This document shows positions 21,601-28,913 of a stretch of DNA of 31,104 bases, in pieces. Source of the DNA: a virus; IMG/VR virus record IMGVR_UViG_3300035698_035404, positions 1-31,104 of that record; one strand, given 5' to 3'. The notes beneath the pieces were generated by a model, which was given only the letters and a program-made list of their open reading frames with translations, had not been told where the DNA came from and made no database searches. Within the stretch, counting starts at the first letter, position 1, and each line of letters begins with the position of its first letter. The translations under genes were made by a program, and so were the position numbers.

Positions 21601-22209
21601 ATGCTTGCAAAATATGTGCAAAGAGGTCATGACATCGATTACGTTCCCGAAGTCGACGTGGCGGCGGGAGATGTGGTAATTATTGGCGATATTGTCGGGA
21701 TAGCTAAGCTCGATATCAGGGCCGGGACGCTTGGCGCTCTGGCGCTGGTCGGGGTATTTGATATTCCGAAAGCGACGGGAGAAAGTACAGCGATTGCCGT
21801 TGGAACCATAGTGTTCTGGGATACTGAAAACAAACAGGTAACTACAACCGGCGGGGAAAATAAATACCTCGGCAAGACGATCACCGCAGTCGGGGACAAT
21901 GATTCTTACGCAAGGATAATTATCAATGTTTCCCGTGACGTGCCGATTAGCGCGGCGGCAGCGATTGCCGATCCCGAGGCTAACGCCGAGGATATCGACG
22001 ACCAGTCCGGTGGCACGGCCAGCGGCACCCATCAGTTGGCGGCGGTTGCCGATACTTCCGCATCCGATCAGTCGGGGGAGATAAATAATAATTTCGCCAC
22101 CATCGGGGCGGAGTACAACACCCTCAAGACGGATGTGGAGACTAACAACGGCAAGCTTGACACCGTGTTGGCGGCGCTGCGAACGCTGGGTTTGGTCGCT
22201 ACTGAATAA
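21601..22209 (+). CDS. Head decoration protein (DUF2190-like)
   Basis: This 202-residue protein has a beta-rich N-terminal half (MLAKYVQRGHDIDYVPEVDV, VAAGDVVIIGDIVGIAKLDI, GVFDIPKATGESTAI, KYLGKTITAVGDNDS) typical of DUF2190 capsid decoration proteins. The C-terminal part is low-complexity, then helical (EYNTLKTDVETNNGKLDTVL), which could form a coiled-coil. GGAGG lies seven bases before the ATG. Its place directly after the capsid gene supports the role. It shares one base with the next gene (TAATG), so the two are translationally coupled. Confidence 0.75.
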   Translation: MLAKYVQRGHDIDYVPEVDVAAGDVVIIGDIVGIAKLDIRAGTLGALALVGVFDIPKATGESTAIAVGTIVFWDTENKQVTTTGGENKYLGKTITAVGDNDSYARIIINVSRDVPISAAAAIADPEANAEDIDDQSGGTASGTHQLAAVADTSASDQSGEINNNFATIGAEYNTLKTDVETNNGKLDTVLAALRTLGLVATE

Positions 22210-22577
22210 TGGACATGCTGAAAAACGCGATTGCCTGGCTGGAATCTCAACGGAAAAGTCACCTGACCGTGCCGGTAATTTACCGGCGCGGCGGTGATGC
22301 CGCCGAAGTTCCGGCTACCATTGGTAGGACCGTGTTCAAAGTTACCGATGATTACGGGCGATTTCAGTATATCGAGAGCCGGGATTACCTCATAAGCACC
22401 GCCGATCTGGCGCTTAACGGAACTCCCGTTTTTCCCCGGCAGGGCGATGAAATCATCGAGGACGGTTTCGTTTATGAGGTCATGGCTTCCAACAATGAAC
22501 CCGAGTGGAGGTATTCCGACAGTTACCGGCAAACTTTGCGAATACACACAAAATTTATAGGAGAAACAGATGCCTAA
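22209..22577 (+). CDS. Head-tail joining or head completion protein
   Basis: The 122-residue protein contains TVPVIYRRGGDAAEVPATIG, FQYIESRDYLIS, PVFPRQGDEIIEDGFVYEVM and WRYSDSYRQTLRIHTKFIG. I recognise that layout as a conserved small head-completion type protein encoded after capsid and decoration genes. Beta-strands dominate, which suits a stopper or connector. It begins in the stop codon of the previous gene and overlaps the next by eight bases. No enzymatic motif is present. The assignment rests on position and remembered pattern. Confidence 0.6.
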   Translation: MDMLKNAIAWLESQRKSHLTVPVIYRRGGDAAEVPATIGRTVFKVTDDYGRFQYIESRDYLISTADLALNGTPVFPRQGDEIIEDGFVYEVMASNNEPEWRYSDSYRQTLRIHTKFIGETDA

Positions 22578-22812
22578 CGGAAATGACAACCTTGATCTGC
22601 GCGATGTCTGGAACGCGGTAAACGAGTCGCGGCGCGAACTTGCGGAGATGAAGGGCATGTTGACGATTCATTTTTCTGACCGCAATATTCATCACAGTCC
22701 GCTCTGTCATGCCGCGGAGGATATGCGCAAGACCATGCTGTCGGCGGCTGGAGCGGCAATTCTGGCGTTACTTGCTGCTATCGGTTCAATCCTTGCAACG
22801 GTATTGAGGTGA
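22570..22812 (+). CDS. Small coiled-coil membrane protein (XhlA-like layout)
   Basis: This 80-residue protein has a polar coiled-coil half (DLRDVWNAVNESRRELAEMK) and one hydrophobic helix at the C-terminus (AAGAAILALLAAIGSILATV). That layout resembles XhlA-type and holin-associated proteins, but similar small proteins also occur within head-tail operons. The 3' end is important: a second, diverged copy of its last codons lies at 23463-23504, beyond the antisense cassette. The cassette therefore appears to have inserted at the end of this gene. No partner lysis gene is visible in the window. Confidence 0.6.
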   Translation: MPNGNDNLDLRDVWNAVNESRRELAEMKGMLTIHFSDRNIHHSPLCHAAEDMRKTMLSAAGAAILALLAAIGSILATVLR

Positions 22813-22839
22813 ATAGATAAAAATAAGTAATTGAGGATA

Positions 22840-23379
22840 TTACTCGAGGATCAAATTGTTTATTTCACTTTCAGACAATATGTATTTGGGAATGTAATTC
22901 ATAGAACTACTTAAAAACTTAGTTTGATGCGTCATCATTGCTCCGGGCAATTTTTCCTGATTTTTTTGTTCAATATATCGTTTGGTTGAGGATAATGGGC
23001 TTACGTTATCTAAAGTTCTGAAAAGAGAAATTTCAATAATGTAATTTCCGCCAATAGCAACCCAACAGTGCCCATCAAATGGCTGTGATCTAGAAAAAAC
23101 ACTTGAGTGATTCGTGCTGTCATCGCCAAATATCCTGTGGTTATTAATTTCCAGGCACCCGGCAACCATATAAACTGGGAGTGACAATTTATTTCTAATT
23201 TCTTTCCATAGTATAGCATTTAAGTGTACGCAATAATAGGGATTATAAGGCAATCGTGAAAGAGCGTTGCGCATACAGTTTTGTACGAGTTGCTTATCAT
23301 TTTCTGATAGGCAATAATCCCGAAAGTTATTGGCATCAGATTTAGAAAAGGTTTGCTCTATAATATCTATGGTGTCCAT
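22840..23379 (-). CDS. Antisense cassette gene, transglutaminase/papain-like fold candidate
   Basis: This 179-residue protein is on the minus strand inside the head operon and is clearly A+T-rich. AAGGAGAG lies six bases before its ATG. C50 opens a helix-strand unit (YYCVHLNAILWKEIRNKLSL, then PVYMVAGCLEI), and H104 stands in FDGHCWVAIGGNYIIEISLF with E116. A cysteine, then an HxWV-x-G motif, then an acidic residue is the transglutaminase-like order Cys-His-Asp/Glu. That suggests a cysteine peptidase or acyltransferase, but this is inference from spacing alone. It has no phage structural neighbour in its orientation, so it behaves as a moron, perhaps with a role in lysogeny or defence. Confidence 0.5.
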   Translation of the reverse strand: MDTIDIIEQTFSKSDANNFRDYCLSENDKQLVQNCMRNALSRLPYNPYYCVHLNAILWKEIRNKLSLPVYMVAGCLEINNHRIFGDDSTNHSSVFSRSQPFDGHCWVAIGGNYIIEISLFRTLDNVSPLSSTKRYIEQKNQEKLPGAMMTHQTKFLSSSMNYIPKYILSESEINNLILE

Positions 23380-23444
23380 TTTTACTCTCCTTTAAATTCT
23401 ATAAACAATAGCATGAAAAAGAAAATTAACAATGAGATTACCTG

Positions 23445-23504
23445 ATGAATAGGTTGACTAAACTTGCCGCTATCGGTTCAATCTTAATTAGCATCCTGAG
23501 GTGA
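23445..23504 (+). pseudogene. Duplicated 3' end of the 22570 gene
   Basis: A 19-codon ORF reads MNRLTKLAAIGSILISILR and ends TGA. The intact gene ends LLAAIGSILATVLR at 22812. The DNA of the two ends shares CTTGC-GCTATCGGTTCAATC and TGAGGTGAAT around a diverged middle. The remnant therefore comes from a related but different allele. Its position just beyond the antisense cassette indicates that the insertion duplicated or imported the gene end. Confidence 0.65.
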
Positions 23505-23507
23505 ATT

Positions 23508-23930
23508 ATGCCGTTACTTATGGATATAGCCAACGCCGTGGCTGCGGAACTTGACAATGCGGAAAATCTTTCATTGGAATTCACCGCGGAAGTGAACCTC
23601 AAGCCAGTGTTTGAATTGCGGGACTTGAAGGAACTGAAAGTGACGGTAGTGCCAAAATCGCTGAAGTTTTCCGGAGCAACCCGCCAGCAATCAGGCCGGG
23701 AAGTGCAAATTGACATCGGTGTACAGCGCAAAACGGCCGCTCCTGAGCAGCTTGCCGCACTGCTACAATTGGTTGAGGAAATCGCGGGACTGTTCGATCG
23801 AAAACGCCTGACGGAATACCCGAAAGCAGTGTGCATCGGAATCGGAAATGATCCGGTTTACGACCCCGAACACCTCAGGCAAATGCGACAGTTTACCAGC
23901 GTAATAACACTTACGTTCAAGGTGGTCTGA
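23508..23930 (+). CDS. Tail terminator-like or neck protein
   Basis: The 140-residue protein has an N-terminal helix (MPLLMDIANAVAAELDNAEN), then beta-strands (TAEVNLKPVFELRDLKELKV, TVVPKSLKFSG, EVQIDIGVQRKTAA) and a final YDPEHLRQMRQFTSVITLTF. Small alpha/beta proteins of this length at this site are often tail terminators or head-tail connectors. No motif fixes the choice. TGAGGTGAATT precedes the ATG, where the GAGGTG is shared with the stop region of the duplicated gene end. It lies two bases before the next gene, with which it is likely co-translated. Confidence 0.55.
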   Translation: MPLLMDIANAVAAELDNAENLSLEFTAEVNLKPVFELRDLKELKVTVVPKSLKFSGATRQQSGREVQIDIGVQRKTAAPEQLAALLQLVEEIAGLFDRKRLTEYPKAVCIGIGNDPVYDPEHLRQMRQFTSVITLTFKVV

Positions 23931-23931
23931 G

Positions 23932-24324
23932 ATGTTCGGAATGAAATGCCGTTCCCGGTTCGACGCACGGAATATCAGAAAAAAGGCCGAAGCCGGTACG
24001 TTTAAAAGTCTGAATCATGCCGCCGCCGCAATCCGGCTGACCGCCAGAAGGAGCATCAGGCGCCGCCCGGTGAAATCAGTTGCCGGAACCCCGCCTCATA
24101 CTCGGTGCGGCCTGCTGAAACGAGCACTCCTTTACAACGTGGACAAGGCGAAAATGACGGCGGTAATCGGCCCGGCTTATTCAGTTGCGGGACGATCCGG
24201 CAGCGCCCATGAGTTCGGCGGCAAATACTACGGGAGGAAATACCCCAGGCGCGAGTATATGGGCCCAGCTCTGAAAAAACAGGAAACACGGATTCCAAAA
24301 TTCTGGTCAGATTCAATAAAATAA
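23932..24324 (+). CDS. Tail completion protein (HK97 gp10-like)
   Basis: This 130-residue basic protein carries the HK97 gp10-type pattern: many arginines and lysines early (RLTARRSIRRRPVKSVAG), GTPPHTRCGLLKRALLY, a VIGPAYSVAGRSGSAHEFGG turn, and YPRREYMGPALKKQE near the end. HEFGG followed by PRREYMGPAL is the conserved core of this family, which acts in tail completion or head-tail connection. Length is typical. It is followed by the tail tube gene 13 bases later, which suits the standard siphovirus order. Confidence 0.8.
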   Translation: MFGMKCRSRFDARNIRKKAEAGTFKSLNHAAAAIRLTARRSIRRRPVKSVAGTPPHTRCGLLKRALLYNVDKAKMTAVIGPAYSVAGRSGSAHEFGGKYYGRKYPRREYMGPALKKQETRIPKFWSDSIK

Positions 24325-24337
24325 AACGGAGTTTTTT

Positions 24338-24772
24338 ATGTACAAGATAGGTTTTGAAGCGAAGATTTTTTATGGAGCCGCAGGCGCCAAAGCCGCGACA
24401 GAGCTCAAGCATGTTGCTGACTCGGTGTCGCTGAACATTGAAAAAGGCAGCGCCGAGGTTGCGGTGCGATCGTCCAGTTGGAAAAAAGTGTTGTCCGGGC
24501 TGAAAGACGCGTCGGTGGAATTCACCCTTGCCGGGGACACCAGCGATGCTGGATTCCAGGCAATCCAGAATGCGTTTTTCAACGATACGTCGATTGCGTT
24601 GTTTATTGCCGACGCGGAAACTGGTGGAGTCGGGCTGGATGCTGATTTTGAAGTGATTTCATTCAACCGCACCGAAGGTCTGGAGGAAGTCATCAATTAT
24701 GCCGTAAACGTCAAACCATCCGCCAATTCAACACGCGAACCCAACTGGGAAGGCGCAACCGAAGGGGAATAA
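24338..24772 (+). CDS. Major tail tube protein
   Basis: This 144-residue protein has the compact beta-sandwich profile of a tail tube: MYKIGFEAKIFYGAAG, VADSVSLNIEKGSAEVAVRS, ASVEFTLAGDTSDAGFQAIQ, NDTSIALFIADAETGG and FNRTEGLEEVINYAVNVKPS. Disordered N/G/E residues end the chain. The gene lies between the completion protein and the tail chaperone, exactly where tube genes are found. No sheath gene separates it from the chaperone, so the tail is probably non-contractile. Confidence 0.75.
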   Translation: MYKIGFEAKIFYGAAGAKAATELKHVADSVSLNIEKGSAEVAVRSSSWKKVLSGLKDASVEFTLAGDTSDAGFQAIQNAFFNDTSIALFIADAETGGVGLDADFEVISFNRTEGLEEVINYAVNVKPSANSTREPNWEGATEGE

Positions 24773-24774
24773 CC

Positions 24775-25266
24775 ATGAAGTGTTTTAAGGATAATCAGAA
24801 TCGCAACTGGACGATTGTGGTGAACGTCGCTGCGGTCAAACGGGTGCGATCGCTGCTAGACATCAATATGCTGGACGTGGTCAAACTCGACAGCAACAAT
24901 AAACCAAATGTGGATTTGCTCGAGCAATTGGCGGGCGATCCGGTACTGTTGTGCGATGTCATTTATTGCATCTGCAAGCCGGATGCGGACGCTCAGAATA
25001 TTTCCGACGAGGATTTTGGGGCGGCAATGGGTGGCGATGCCATCGAACATGCCACCACTGCGTTACTGGAGGAGCTGATCGATTTTTTCCCGGAAGCGAA
25101 GCGGCTAGTGCTTCGCAAACTGATGAACGCCGGGGAAAAGGTCAAGCTCCAGATGGAAAAGGCCCTGAAACTGGAACTGGACAACCCGAAACTCGATCGC
25201 GAACTGGAGAAACAGGTGAAGGAATATATAACTTCATCTACCAGCTTGCCGGAATCATCGGGATAA
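24775..25266 (+). CDS. Tail assembly chaperone G-type protein
   Basis: The 163-residue product resembles the upstream partner of a phage tail assembly chaperone pair. It is helical and acidic-basic (MKCFKDNQNRNWTIVVNVAA, KRVRSLLDINMLDVV, HATTALLEELIDFFPEAKRL, KVKLQMEKALKLELDN). Chaperones of this class guide tape measure folding and always precede it. The stop at 25264-25266 lies inside the next coding frame, in which a conserved domain continues, so a -1 programmed frameshift fusion (G plus GT) is expected. Two bases separate it from the tube gene. Confidence 0.7.
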   Translation: MKCFKDNQNRNWTIVVNVAAVKRVRSLLDINMLDVVKLDSNNKPNVDLLEQLAGDPVLLCDVIYCICKPDADAQNISDEDFGAAMGGDAIEHATTALLEELIDFFPEAKRLVLRKLMNAGEKVKLQMEKALKLELDNPKLDRELEKQVKEYITSSTSLPESSG

Positions 25267-25505
25267 ACCCCGATCCGTTTACGCTTCGGGAACTGCTGAT
25301 CATGGCCGACGCCAGGGGCCGGGACAACTGGAACCATACGTCAAGTCTCCTGGCGATGTTGTTCAATATCAATCGTGACCCGAAAAGGCAACGTGCGGTT
25401 TCACCCGAAATATTCAACCCTTACACAACTCGCAAAGTAAAAAAAGACACCCACATGGCTTTCGATTTCATGAAACAACTTTGGATTAAGGATCGAAATG
25501 AATAG
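25221..25505 (+). CDS. Frameshifted C-terminal part of tail chaperone (GT-type)
   Basis: In the -1 frame, from about 25221, the sequence reads GIYNFIYQLAGIIGINPDPF, TLRELLIMADARGRDNW, SSLLAMLFNINRDPKRQR and ends FMKQLWIKDRNE at 25505. The LAGIIGINPDPFTLREL core is typical of the downstream half of tail chaperones. No ATG or good ribosome site begins it, so it is probably reached by frameshifting from the 24775 gene. The frame is open from 24951, but the early part is only a shadow of the first gene. I find no canonical X-XXY-YYZ heptamer; GGAAAAG occurs twice near 25135-25160 and is a weak candidate. Confidence 0.65.
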   Translation, partial: GIYNFIYQLAGIIGINPDPFTLRELLIMADARGRDNWNHTSSLLAMLFNINRDPKRQRAVSPEIFNPYTTRKVKKDTHMAFDFMKQLWIKDRNE

Positions 25506-25516
25506 ACTTGAAGCAA

Positions 25517-25978
25517 CTAATGATTATTTATTTTTATCGTCTTATGGACAAACGGCGTTCCTTTAACTGGGGAAATTGAAAAAGCCCAAATTTTCCCTGT
25601 TTGAGGAGCTTTGTCATCAAATTTGAATTTGTTCCAAAATTGAAATCTGATTTTTCCGAAACTGGCAGAGGGAGTATTTGATATCTTTCCTGAAAACATA
25701 TTTTTCAGGAATGGCTTTAGACGTTTTGCATCAGTTAAATAGATACTGGTTATAATTTTTTCCCCGTTAATTTCTGCGTATTCAAGTCTTTCAACTTTTC
25801 CAGCCCAGATGCTTGGAGGACCAAAGAAGTTTTTTTTATTGTCTTGGCAATATTTAACTTGCTTTAAATACCACGATGAAGATTCAAATTTCTCTAAATC
25901 TATACGCTCGCAACCTGTTATTAGATAAACACAAATAAAGCTCAGCAAAATAAACTGTTTGGACGGTAATATCTTCAT
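25517..25978 (-). CDS. Antisense cassette lipoprotein
   Basis: The 153-residue protein starts MKILPSKQFILLSFICVYLI and then TGC, with a lipobox at C23, so it is an exported lipoprotein anchored to a membrane. GGAGG lies five bases before the ATG at 25978; an in-frame ATG at 26014 has no such site and would add residues before the signal. The mature part has no recognised domain (YCQDNKKNFFGPPSIWAGKV, SAFSISPVKG-like end). It is A+T-rich and lies antisense between the tail chaperone and the tape measure. That suggests a lysogenic-conversion moron, perhaps a superinfection-exclusion lipoprotein as in other phages, but this function is only an analogy. Confidence 0.65.
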   Translation of the reverse strand: MKILPSKQFILLSFICVYLITGCERIDLEKFESSSWYLKQVKYCQDNKKNFFGPPSIWAGKVERLEYAEINGEKIITSIYLTDAKRLKPFLKNMFSGKISNTPSASFGKIRFQFWNKFKFDDKAPQTGKIWAFSISPVKGTPFVHKTIKINNH

Positions 25979-25984
25979 TTTTCC

Positions 25985-26019
25985 TCCAATAGGTATTGGA
26001 CCGATATCATGCATTTATA
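25985..26019 (-). promoter_or_regulatory. Promoter-like box and palindrome upstream of lipoprotein gene
   Basis: On the minus strand TATAAA (26019-26014) is a fair -10, though the -35 is poor. Between it and the start codon lies a perfect palindrome, TCCAAT-AGGT-ATTGGA (25985-26000), whose 3' end abuts the GGAGG. It could be an operator or a 5' leader hairpin affecting translation. Confidence 0.35.
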
Positions 26020-26081
26020 CCTAATCTAACAGTAGTTCTCTTAAAAACAAGATATACAGCTATCAAAGAGGATCAAAAATA

Positions 26082-28415
26082 ATGCTGTCTAGTGCAAACA
26101 TTCGCGCCGGTGCCGCTTACATCGAGCTGACTGTGGAAAACAGTAAGCTTCTCCGCGGTTTAAAAGCCGCGCAGGCCAAGTTGAAAAACTTCAGTCGCAG
26201 TGTGACCGCCGCCGGTAAAAAACTGCTGGGAATCAGCGCAGTCCTGGCAATGCCGTTTGTCGGCGGCGCCACGGTTTTCGCTGACTTCGAACAGCAGATG
26301 GCGAATGTTTCGACGATGCTGGACGAACCGGCAAAGCACATGGAGTCTTTTAAAAAAGGCATCCGTGACATGTCCATTGAGTTCGGTGAAGGCACGGACA
26401 CGCTGGCTAAGGGGTTGTATGATATTCTCTCGGCATCTATTGATCCTGCCAAGGCGCTTGATGTGCTGGCGGTCTCGGCGAAAGCCGCCAGGGCAGGGAT
26501 TACCGATACCGGAATAGCAGCGGATGCCATCACCACGATTCTGAATTCTTATGGTTTGAGCGCCGATCACGCTGGCAGTGTGTCCGATTTGCTGTTCAAA
26601 ATTGTTAAGAAAGGTAAATTAACGTTTGCGGAACTGGCTCCGTCGATCGGGATGGTGGCAACCACCGCCGCCAGCGCCGGGGTAAGTTTGGAGGAGCTGG
26701 GCGCGGCCATTGCGACGATGACCAGAAACGGGGTAAAAAGCGAAAGAGCCGTTACCGCGCTCAACGCTATAATTATGACTTTCCTCAAACCGACCGACGA
26801 AGCGGCAAAATATGCCAGAAAGCTGGGATTCGAGATGAGTTCGGCGGCAATAAAATCCGAAGGTTTGGAAAGCATTTTCAAGAAGATCAGCCAGCTCCCG
26901 CCGGACGCAGTAAGCAAGCTTTTTCCGAATATCCGGGCTCTGCGCGGCGTGTTGCCAGCATTGCGGAACATGCAGGGTTTTGCCGCTGATGTGGAAACAA
27001 TGAAAACCCGCGCCGGGGCAACTGAAAGCGCTTACGCCAAGCTGGCGAAAACACTGATCATGGCGTTTGCCCGACTGAAACAAGCAGGCATGCTGGCGCT
27101 GGCGGTAATCGGCGAGGCTTTAGCCGAGGATCTGCGGAAAACGGCAAATGTCTTTATGCGGATAATCAGCGCGATCACCACTTTTATCAAGCAGAACAAC
27201 AAGCTGGTGGTTACGGCGGCAAAGGCGGTCGGGGTTGTGGCGCTGGTCGGGGTTGGACTGCTGACGCTGGGGGCGATTGCCGGGACTGTGTCGTTTGCCA
27301 TCGGCGGATTGCTTTCAATCATATCAGCGGTCACCGGAACGATCAGTCTTTTAATCGGGATTATTGGCGGGGTTGTTTCAATTCTGACCGTAAGTTTGTC
27401 GGTCTGGTGGCTGGTTGCCGCAGCGGTCGCGGCGGTCGGGGCGACATTCCTCGTGCAGAGCGGCGTTATCGGTAAGGTCATCGACTGGTTCGGAGCGAAA
27501 TTCTACCAGCTCAAACAGTTTGCCTGCACGGCATTTGACGGCATCAAGGCGGCGCTGGCGGCGGGAGATTATGCTCTGGCGGCAAGGATTCTCTGGCTGA
27601 GTTTGCAGGTCGCCTGGCAGAAAGGCGTCAGTGTGCTTCTGGGATACTGGATCGGCTTCAAAAAAGCATTTATGACCGCAACCCTGGAAACGTTCTACGG
27701 CGCCCTGAGCATAATCACTGATTCCTGGGCGAGTTTAAAATCCGCCTGGGTGAGTGTGGTCGGCTTCCTGAAAAAGTTCTGGCTCGGGTTTACCGGCGCG
27801 ATCATGAAGGCGTGGAACAACACCTTTGCCTGGCTGGCGAAAAAGTGGATCGCAATCAAAGGCATGTTTGATGATTCTATCGATGTGGAAGTTGAACAGC
27901 AAAAAATTGATACTGAAGCGGCAAGGAAAAACTCAAACGAAGACGCTGCCTATAATCAGATCGATTCCGACTCTCAAAAACAGAAAACGCAAATCGAACA
28001 GCGCCGTCAGGCAGAACAGGAAGCCATCGGCCAACAGATGGCGGATGACCTGAAGCAACATAACAGTCAATACGCTGATGAACTGAAAAAATCCCGGCAG
28101 GCTCTGACTGACGCCCGGAAGGAATGGCAGTCGGCAATTACCGAAGCAAAAAACAAAAAAGCTGATACTAAAAAGCCCGAAGGCAGCCCGGTAAAAAACG
28201 CTATGGACAAACTGAAAAACGCCGGGAACACGGTTTCAGCGGCACAGGCCAAAGTCCAGGTTCAGGGCTCGTTTTACGCGGAATCGGCGCGGTCATTGTC
28301 CGCCGGGAATGCCGCCGAACGCACCGCTGCCGCAACCGAGAATATCAAGAAGAACACCCGCAAAACCAACCAGCTCCTGAAGGATAAAGCATCTACAGGC
28401 TTAACTTTTGAATGA
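26082..28415 (+). CDS. Tape measure protein (TP901 family)
   Basis: This 777-residue protein sets tail length and assists DNA injection. The TP901-type N-terminal domain is evident: KLKNFSRSVTAAGKKLLGIS, FADFEQQMANVSTMLDEPAK, AADAITTILNSYGLSADHAG, SDLLFKIVKKGKLTFAELAP and NGVKSERAVTALNAIIMTFL. A long hydrophobic segment at about 376-460 has several potential membrane helices (VVALVGVGLLTLGAIAGTVS, IGIIGGVVSILTVSLS). The C-terminus (600-700) is a charged, Gln/Lys-rich coiled-coil. At about 1.5 angstrom per residue, tail length would be near 115 nm, a rough estimate. AGAGGA precedes the ATG. Confidence 0.85.
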   Translation: MLSSANIRAGAAYIELTVENSKLLRGLKAAQAKLKNFSRSVTAAGKKLLGISAVLAMPFVGGATVFADFEQQMANVSTMLDEPAKHMESFKKGIRDMSIEFGEGTDTLAKGLYDILSASIDPAKALDVLAVSAKAARAGITDTGIAADAITTILNSYGLSADHAGSVSDLLFKIVKKGKLTFAELAPSIGMVATTAASAGVSLEELGAAIATMTRNGVKSERAVTALNAIIMTFLKPTDEAAKYARKLGFEMSSAAIKSEGLESIFKKISQLPPDAVSKLFPNIRALRGVLPALRNMQGFAADVETMKTRAGATESAYAKLAKTLIMAFARLKQAGMLALAVIGEALAEDLRKTANVFMRIISAITTFIKQNNKLVVTAAKAVGVVALVGVGLLTLGAIAGTVSFAIGGLLSIISAVTGTISLLIGIIGGVVSILTVSLSVWWLVAAAVAAVGATFLVQSGVIGKVIDWFGAKFYQLKQFACTAFDGIKAALAAGDYALAARILWLSLQVAWQKGVSVLLGYWIGFKKAFMTATLETFYGALSIITDSWASLKSAWVSVVGFLKKFWLGFTGAIMKAWNNTFAWLAKKWIAIKGMFDDSIDVEVEQQKIDTEAARKNSNEDAAYNQIDSDSQKQKTQIEQRRQAEQEAIGQQMADDLKQHNSQYADELKKSRQALTDARKEWQSAITEAKNKKADTKKPEGSPVKNAMDKLKNAGNTVSAAQAKVQVQGSFYAESARSLSAGNAAERTAAATENIKKNTRKTNQLLKDKASTGLTFE

Positions 28416-28423
28416 GGAAATAA

Positions 28424-28453
28424 ATGGAAACAAAAATTGCTTTGAAAATATAG
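28424..28453 (+). pseudogene. Remnant 5' end of the 28914 tail gene
   Basis: Nine bases after the tape measure stop codon, a ten-codon frame begins ATGGAAACAAAAATT and stops at TAG (METKIALKI). The real tail gene starts ATGGAAACAAGAATA at 28914. A GAGG lies six bases before the remnant ATG. It looks like the old start of the downstream gene, left behind when the antisense membrane-protein cassette was inserted. Confidence 0.6.
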
Positions 28454-28457
28454 AAAA

Positions 28458-28835
28458 TTATTTGTCTCTATTTTTATAGGTTTTCATTTTCTTAGCTGTA
28501 TCAGCTGCTAATTCATCGTAATTACCCTTAATTTCATAGGTAACTGGCATTTTGTCACGCAATATTTTCAATTCTTTAATGACAAATTTTGTTTCTTTAT
28601 TTTCAAGTTGGTTAATTGTTGAATCCAGCAATTTTGCCGTGGCACTGCTATACCAAATATTGTAATTCAAACGAACTAATTGAGCAGCTAAAAATGCAAC
28701 GCCAAAACAAGATAATATTGCTAATATCCCCAAAGTACATCGTACGGATTTTTTAGAATTTTTAATTTCTGAAACAAGCCATGCAATTGGCATTATTGCC
28801 ACAATTAATAATAAGAGAAAAACAAGAATACTCAT
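28458..28835 (-). CDS. Antisense cassette two-helix membrane protein
   Basis: The 125-residue protein has two hydrophobic segments, MSILVFLLLLIVAIMPIAWL and LGILAILSCFGVAFLAAQLV, followed by a soluble part rich in lysine and glutamate (LLDSTINQLENKETKFVIKE). AGGAGG lies four bases before the ATG, and a TATAAT is upstream on the minus strand. The gene is A+T-rich and antisense within the tail operon. No family is recognised. Membrane location and cassette setting suggest a superinfection-exclusion or lysogenic-conversion factor, but a holin-like or other role cannot be excluded. Confidence 0.6.
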   Translation of the reverse strand: MSILVFLLLLIVAIMPIAWLVSEIKNSKKSVRCTLGILAILSCFGVAFLAAQLVRLNYNIWYSSATAKLLDSTINQLENKETKFVIKELKILRDKMPVTYEIKGNYDELAADTAKKMKTYKNRDK

Positions 28836-28861
28836 ATATCCTCCTGCGTTTAAATAAATTA

Positions 28862-28867
28862 ATTATA
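28862..28867 (-). promoter_or_regulatory. TATAAT box for membrane-protein cassette
   Basis: On the minus strand TATAAT is a perfect -10 match, about 27 bases before the start codon. No good -35 hexamer is found at 16-18 bases. It suggests that the cassette carries its own promoter rather than relying on the phage operon. Confidence 0.4.
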
Positions 28868-28913
28868 TAGAAAAGTAACATTGAAAATAATACTTTTCAA
28901 GTGGAAGACACTT

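Noticed and set aside
24951-25220. Upstream part of the open -1 frame of the tail chaperone
   Set aside because: The peptide is Cys/Trp/Arg-rich and unlike any tail chaperone; only the part from about 25221 is conserved, so the ATG at 24951 is not taken as a start.
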